From JBBDZE01 sp040900345 (lineage in GTDB: Bacteria > Patescibacteriota > Minisyncoccia > Spechtbacterales > 2-12-FULL-38-22): a stretch of 9,302 bases of DNA. The translations under genes and the position numbers were made by a program. Position 1 is the stretch's first letter. Each line of letters begins with the position of its first letter. Of this stretch, positions 6,219 through 9,302 are shown one piece after another. The notes under the pieces were generated by a model, which did no database searches, was not told where the DNA came from, and saw only the letters and a program-made list of their open reading frames with translations. The DNA lies in assembly GCA_040900345.1 (NCBI GenBank), contig JBBDZE010000003.1, positions 1 through 9,302 on the forward strand, written 5' to 3'.

Positions 6219-6845
6219 ATGGATAGTCTCCACGAAGTTTTTGAATGGCTAGCCGGGTTCATTGTTGCCTATATTGAGGAAACCGAGTACATCGGCATTT
6301 TTATTTTAATGGTGCTTGAGGGTTCGTTCGTTCCGATTCCATCCGAAATCATTCTGCCCTTCTCTGGATACCTGGTTTCTCAGGGCGAGCTTTCACTCTG
6401 GCTCGTGGCGCTGGTGGGAGCTCTTGGGAATATTGTAGGGACGATGTTCACGTACACGTTGTCGCGCTACGTAGGGTATCCGTTTTTTTACCGCTATGGA
6501 AAGTATGTGCTCGTAACGCATGATGACATTGAGCTGGCCCGCCGTTTGTTCGCCCGATTTGGCGTCGCCATTATTTTTATTTCGCGCCTTCTGCCGGGGG
6601 TACGGGGCTTTTTACCCATTCCCGCTGGCGTCGCGCGCATGCGGATTGTCCCGTTTGTCGTCTATGTGTTTATTGGTTCTTTTTTGTGGTCGCTCTTTCT
6701 TACGTATCTTGGTGTTATACTGGGAGAAAACTGGGGATCCCTGGAAGGGTATTTTAGACAGTTTAATTGGGTGTTGCTCGTTGCGGGGGTTGTATTTGCG
6801 GCTTGGTGGATACGACGGTATATTCGTCAGGTAAGAAAGTTTTAA
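6219..6845 (+). CDS. DedA family integral membrane protein (SNARE-associated/VTT domain)
   Basis: DedA proteins are polytopic inner-membrane proteins. Members have been linked to recycling of undecaprenyl phosphate or other lipids across the membrane and to proton-dependent homeostasis; the role of this one is not known. The family pattern is clear. A conserved Glu comes before FVPIPSEIILPFSG (E34, then 37-50), a glycine-rich segment AGLGN-like VGALGNIVGT (66-75) precedes a YTLSRYVG helix (79-86), and ISRLLPGVRGFLPIPAGVARM (121-141) carries the conserved Arg 123 and Arg 129. Hydrophobic segments lie at about 22-36, 60-80, 115-125, 143-168 and 183-198. Its 208 residues are typical. It follows the galT-like gene by 14 bases and precedes tpiA by 14 bases, all on one strand. 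Confidence 0.92.
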   Translation: MDSLHEVFEWLAGFIVAYIEETEYIGIFILMVLEGSFVPIPSEIILPFSGYLVSQGELSLWLVALVGALGNIVGTMFTYTLSRYVGYPFFYRYGKYVLVTHDDIELARRLFARFGVAIIFISRLLPGVRGFLPIPAGVARMRIVPFVVYVFIGSFLWSLFLTYLGVILGENWGSLEGYFRQFNWVLLVAGVVFAAWWIRRYIRQVRKF

Positions 6846-6859
6846 AAAGATCGCGCACT

Positions 6860-7654
6860 ATGAAAGAAACCTATATCGTTGGCAATTGGAAGCTTAACCC
6901 GGTAACACAGCATGAAGCCGTGACCTTGGCGCGGGCAGTGGCACGGGAAGCCGCGAAACGCAAACTCGCTGAAGGAGTGCATATCGTGTTGTGTCCGCCG
7001 CTTCCGTATCTTGCCGAAGTCGCCAAAGCGGCAAGCCGTCTTGAGCTGGGAGCCCAGGACGTGTTCTATCAAGAGGCGGGAGCCTACACGGGGGCGGTTT
7101 CAGCTGCCATGGTGGCAGACTTGGGTTGCCAGTATGTTATTGTTGGTCATTCGGAACGTCGGCGCATATTTGGCGACACCAATGAAACCGTCAACAAAAA
7201 GCTCAAGGCGGTGCTGAAGAGCGGTATGCGGCCCATTTTGGCCATTGGCGAAGAGCGTCGCGACAGCTTCGATGAGCGCGGAACCTTTACGGGAGAACTT
7301 GATCCAGCGCTGAAAGACCAACTCGTGGAAGCACTTGCAGGCATCAGTGCGGCTAAGGTGAGTACTATGATTATTGCCTACGAGCCCGTTTGGGCGATTG
7401 GCACGGGGCATGCGGCCAAACCCGATGATGTGCTTTCGGTGCGCATTTTTATTAAGAAAATTTTGCGCGGGCTCTATTCGACCAGCGTCGCTAACAATGT
7501 GCCGGTCTTGTATGGTGGCAGCACCGATAGCAAAAATGCCGGCTCGTTTTTACAAGAGGCAGACGTAAACGGCCTGTTGGTGGGCGGCGCAAGTTTAAAA
7601 GCAGGCGAGTTTGCCAAGATGGCTGAAGTTGCCTCACGGCTACTTGCAGCTTAA
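6860..7654 (+). CDS. tpiA: Triosephosphate isomerase
   Basis: This TIM-barrel enzyme interconverts dihydroxyacetone phosphate and glyceraldehyde 3-phosphate in glycolysis and gluconeogenesis. All key residues are present: N9 and K11 (GNWKLN), the electrophile H97 (VGHSERR), the catalytic base E175 (AYEPVWAIGTG), flexible loop 6 (177-187) and the phosphate-binding YGGS (218-221) and GLLVGGASL (238-246). Loop 6 reads GTGHAA where GTGKTA is usual, a mild change. The 264 residues are slightly longer than the common 250-255. The start at 6860 is chosen because MKETYIVGNWKLNP begins exactly as the family does; an upstream ATG in the same frame (6767) lies inside the DedA gene. pgk starts 4 bases after the stop, suggesting coupled expression of two consecutive triose-phosphate enzymes. 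Confidence 0.97.
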   Translation: MKETYIVGNWKLNPVTQHEAVTLARAVAREAAKRKLAEGVHIVLCPPLPYLAEVAKAASRLELGAQDVFYQEAGAYTGAVSAAMVADLGCQYVIVGHSERRRIFGDTNETVNKKLKAVLKSGMRPILAIGEERRDSFDERGTFTGELDPALKDQLVEALAGISAAKVSTMIIAYEPVWAIGTGHAAKPDDVLSVRIFIKKILRGLYSTSVANNVPVLYGGSTDSKNAGSFLQEADVNGLLVGGASLKAGEFAKMAEVASRLLAA

Positions 7655-7657
7655 TGT

Positions 7658-8809
7658 ATGCGTACTCTCTCCGATATTGACGTTCGGGGTAAGGCCGTGC
7701 TCTTGAGAGTTGATTTCAATGTTGATGTTGAAGGCGGCGTCGTGGCCGATGATTTTCGTATTCGTGCGGCACTGCCGACTATTTATTATTTGCGCGAGCG
7801 CGATGCACGCGTGCTGGTGCTGGCACACTTGGGGCGCCCCAAAGGAGCGTTCGATCCGGCGTTGAGCCTGCGGCCGGTTGCTCAGCATTTGGGGAAGTTG
7901 CTTAAGACCCAAGTACACTTTTTTGCTACTATGCAGGAAGCGCGCCGCGGTATGCAGGCGTTGCATGACGGTGAGATCGGCATGCTGGAAAATCTTCGTT
8001 TTCACGCGGGAGAAGAGGAAGGGTCGGCGGAATTTGCTAAAGAGCTTGCGGCACTCGGGGAGGTATATGTGAACGATGCCTTTGGCGTGGCTCATCGCAA
8101 ACACGCGTCGGTCTACGAGCTACCCAAGCTGCTTCCTTCGGCAGCCGGGCTCTTGCTGGAAAAGGAGGTTAGTACCTTCCAGGGATTGCGCGAATCCCCC
8201 CAGCAGCCGTTGGTATTTATCTTAGGGGGCGCAAAAGTCGCGACGAAGATCAAGGTAGTGGGGAAATTGGTGGGCGGCGTATCGGCGGTATGCTTTGGCG
8301 GTCTCATCGCCAACTCGTTCTTGGCGGCTAAGGGTGTGACTATGGGTAAGTCACTGTACGAAAAAGGTATTACTGAATACATCAAAGGCATCAGTGTTAC
8401 CGATGTTAATATTCACCTGCCGTTGGACGTAGTGGTTTCAACCGACATGGAGGGGAAGGCCCCTACGCGCGTAACGGGCGTAGGCGAGGTAGGCGAGGGC
8501 GAATTCATTTTGGATATTGGTCCGGATACCGTAGCACTTTTTGCCAGCGTCATGCGTGAAGCGGGTACGGTCTTTTGGAATGGCCCCATGGGGTTGTTTG
8601 AAGTGAAAGCCTTTTCGCGCGGCACGTATGAAATCGCCCGGGCCCTTCGTGACGTGCCTGGCAAGGTAATCGTGGGAGGGGGAGATGTAATGCGCGCCAT
8701 TGACGAGGTTGGCGTGGCCGATACCGTCGATTATAGCTCGACGGGTGGGGGCGCTATGCTAGAGTTTTTGGCAGAGGGCACGTTACCGGGGATTGAGGTA
8801 TTGGAATAA
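7658..8809 (+). CDS. pgk: Phosphoglycerate kinase
   Basis: Pgk makes ATP by transferring phosphate from 1,3-bisphosphoglycerate to ADP in the cytosol. The N-terminal domain, which binds the substrate, shows RVDFNV (17-22), DDFRIR (31-36, with the catalytic Arg R34), AHLGRPKG (56-63), ENLRF (111-115) and NDAFGVAHR (139-147). The C-terminal nucleotide-binding domain shows GGAKVATKIKV (190-200), WNGPMGLFE (307-315), GGGDV (340-344) and STGGGAMLE (361-369). The nucleotide motif GGGD is followed by Val where Ser or Thr is usual. At 383 residues it is a little shorter than the common 390-400, with nothing essential missing. It starts 3 bases after the tpiA stop, with no visible Shine-Dalgarno. gapA, a frequent partner, is not in this window. 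Confidence 0.97.
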   Translation: MRTLSDIDVRGKAVLLRVDFNVDVEGGVVADDFRIRAALPTIYYLRERDARVLVLAHLGRPKGAFDPALSLRPVAQHLGKLLKTQVHFFATMQEARRGMQALHDGEIGMLENLRFHAGEEEGSAEFAKELAALGEVYVNDAFGVAHRKHASVYELPKLLPSAAGLLLEKEVSTFQGLRESPQQPLVFILGGAKVATKIKVVGKLVGGVSAVCFGGLIANSFLAAKGVTMGKSLYEKGITEYIKGISVTDVNIHLPLDVVVSTDMEGKAPTRVTGVGEVGEGEFILDIGPDTVALFASVMREAGTVFWNGPMGLFEVKAFSRGTYEIARALRDVPGKVIVGGGDVMRAIDEVGVADTVDYSSTGGGAMLEFLAEGTLPGIEVLE

Positions 8810-8845
8810 TGTACATGGGACGGGCGCAAGGACGTAAAAATAGGA

Positions 8846-8851
8846 TATACT
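8846..8851 (+). promoter_or_regulatory. Candidate -10 element for the exported-protein gene
   Basis: TATACT (8846-8851) lies 12 bases before the ATG at 8864 in the 54-base gap after pgk. Transcription would start at about 8858, leaving a leader of only a few bases. No convincing -35 is found 16-18 bases upstream. The palindrome CTAATTAG (8855-8862) overlaps the expected start point and could be an operator or chance. No terminator is visible between pgk and this element. Confidence 0.4.
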
Positions 8852-8863
8852 GTACTAATTAGG

Positions 8864-9302
8864 ATGAAAGGACTTCTTAAACAATCTATCACCCTCCTCC
8901 TGGCCCTGACCATACTGGCCTCCTTAAGCCTGGCTCCTCCTCTCTCCTTCGCCTCCTCTCCAACCTTCACCAACAACAACGCCCCTGCAGCAAGCCCCAA
9001 CCCCGGCAATGAGAATGTCCTGGTCTTTGACCTCACCTTACCAGCACCCGACTCAGACACCTTCTTAGATTCAGACGGCACCGGCACCACAGGAGCTGGC
9101 ACGGCCGCTGCCATAACGGCGGGGGATGTGCTAAAAGCATTAGCTCTAGCTGGTGGCACAACATTATGTGGCAATACCGATGGAACCACCGCACCCACCA
9201 ATCTCGTGTACAACTCTACGAGTTCCGGTTGCGCGCAAAATATTCTCACCACCGTTGATTCAGCGGATAGCGTCGGCGAATACACCTCCATCGCCATAGG
9301 CA
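8864..9302 (+). CDS. Hypothetical exported protein with Sec signal peptide (3'-truncated by window edge)
   Basis: The frame is open from ATG 8864 to the window edge: 146 codons plus one base. I do not recognise the family. Residues 1-30 form a clear Sec signal peptide: a basic start (K2, K6), a leucine-rich hydrophobic core (about 9-24) and a probable type I cleavage after SFA (28-30). No lipobox cysteine is present. The mature part is rich in Thr, Asn, Ser, Ala and Asp with almost no Lys or Arg, typical of a secreted or wall-surface protein. Possible beta-strand stretches include NVLVFDLTLP (51-60). Two cysteines (102, 123) could form a disulfide. Coding-strand composition is unlike the neighbours: in bases 8881-9000 I counted 57 C and only 13 G. 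The nearest AGG touches the ATG and is too close to act as a Shine-Dalgarno. A surface adhesin is one possibility, but nothing proves it. Confidence 0.82.
   Translation, partial: MKGLLKQSITLLLALTILASLSLAPPLSFASSPTFTNNNAPAASPNPGNENVLVFDLTLPAPDSDTFLDSDGTGTTGAGTAAAITAGDVLKALALAGGTTLCGNTDGTTAPTNLVYNSTSSGCAQNILTTVDSADSVGEYTSIAIG

Noticed and set aside
6767..6859. Upstream in-frame start for tpiA
   Set aside because: It lies inside the dedA gene, and the family begins at the residues encoded from 6860.
8731..9297. Long open frame on the minus strand (188 codons) opposite the end of pgk and the exported-protein gene
   Set aside because: It runs antisense through the conserved C-terminus of pgk and opposite a gene with a clear signal peptide. 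Its product shows no recognisable motif; low stop density follows from the C-rich coding strand.

Overview
The window is one densely packed stretch with every gene on the + strand: the end of an spc-type ribosomal protein cluster (S5, L15, SecY, adenylate kinase, methionine aminopeptidase), followed by sugar and envelope genes and two glycolysis genes. Several features point to the Candidate Phyla Radiation (Patescibacteria). Ribosomal protein L30 is missing between S5 and L15. The core enzymes are short and divergent. Recognisable Shine-Dalgarno sites are almost absent. A GalT-like gene and a signal-peptide gene follow the housekeeping block. The phylum is an inference, since no rRNA gene is present.

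Layout. Bases 1-93 hold no recognisable gene but contain two perfect small hairpins. Then come rpsE (94-906, with unusual low-complexity tails at both ends), rplO (926-1390) and secY (1402-2688), closed by a strong intrinsic terminator (2703-2735). adk starts at 2796 and is interrupted by 100 Ns. The Ns are flanked by an exact 55-base duplication, so this is almost certainly a scaffolding artefact. Removing it gives an intact 201-residue kinase that overlaps map (3553-4308) by ATGA. After a 95-base gap with a possible weak terminator and a candidate extended -10 come an ALG5-like family 2 glycosyltransferase (4404-5189), an overlapping galT-like gene (5140-6204), a DedA membrane protein (6219-6845), tpiA (6860-7654) and pgk (7658-8809). 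The window ends inside a gene for an exported protein (8864 to the edge) whose base composition differs sharply from everything before it.

How the genes work together. The first block makes ribosome parts, the Sec channel, the enzyme that trims initiator methionine and a nucleotide kinase, as in the usual spc operon. The normal continuation (infA, rpmJ, rpsM, rpsK, rpsD, rpoA) is absent after map. The second block plausibly links sugar-nucleotide chemistry (GalT-like), lipid-linked sugar transfer (GT2), a membrane lipid or homeostasis protein (DedA) and triose-phosphate glycolysis (TpiA, Pgk). The last gene product would be a client of the Sec channel.

I found no CRISPR array, transposon, tRNA or rRNA and no convincing new multi-gene system. 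The points most worth a second look are the S5 tails, the altered metal site of the GalT-like enzyme, the altered AMP site of the kinase, the assembly artefact in adk and the composition switch at the exported protein.
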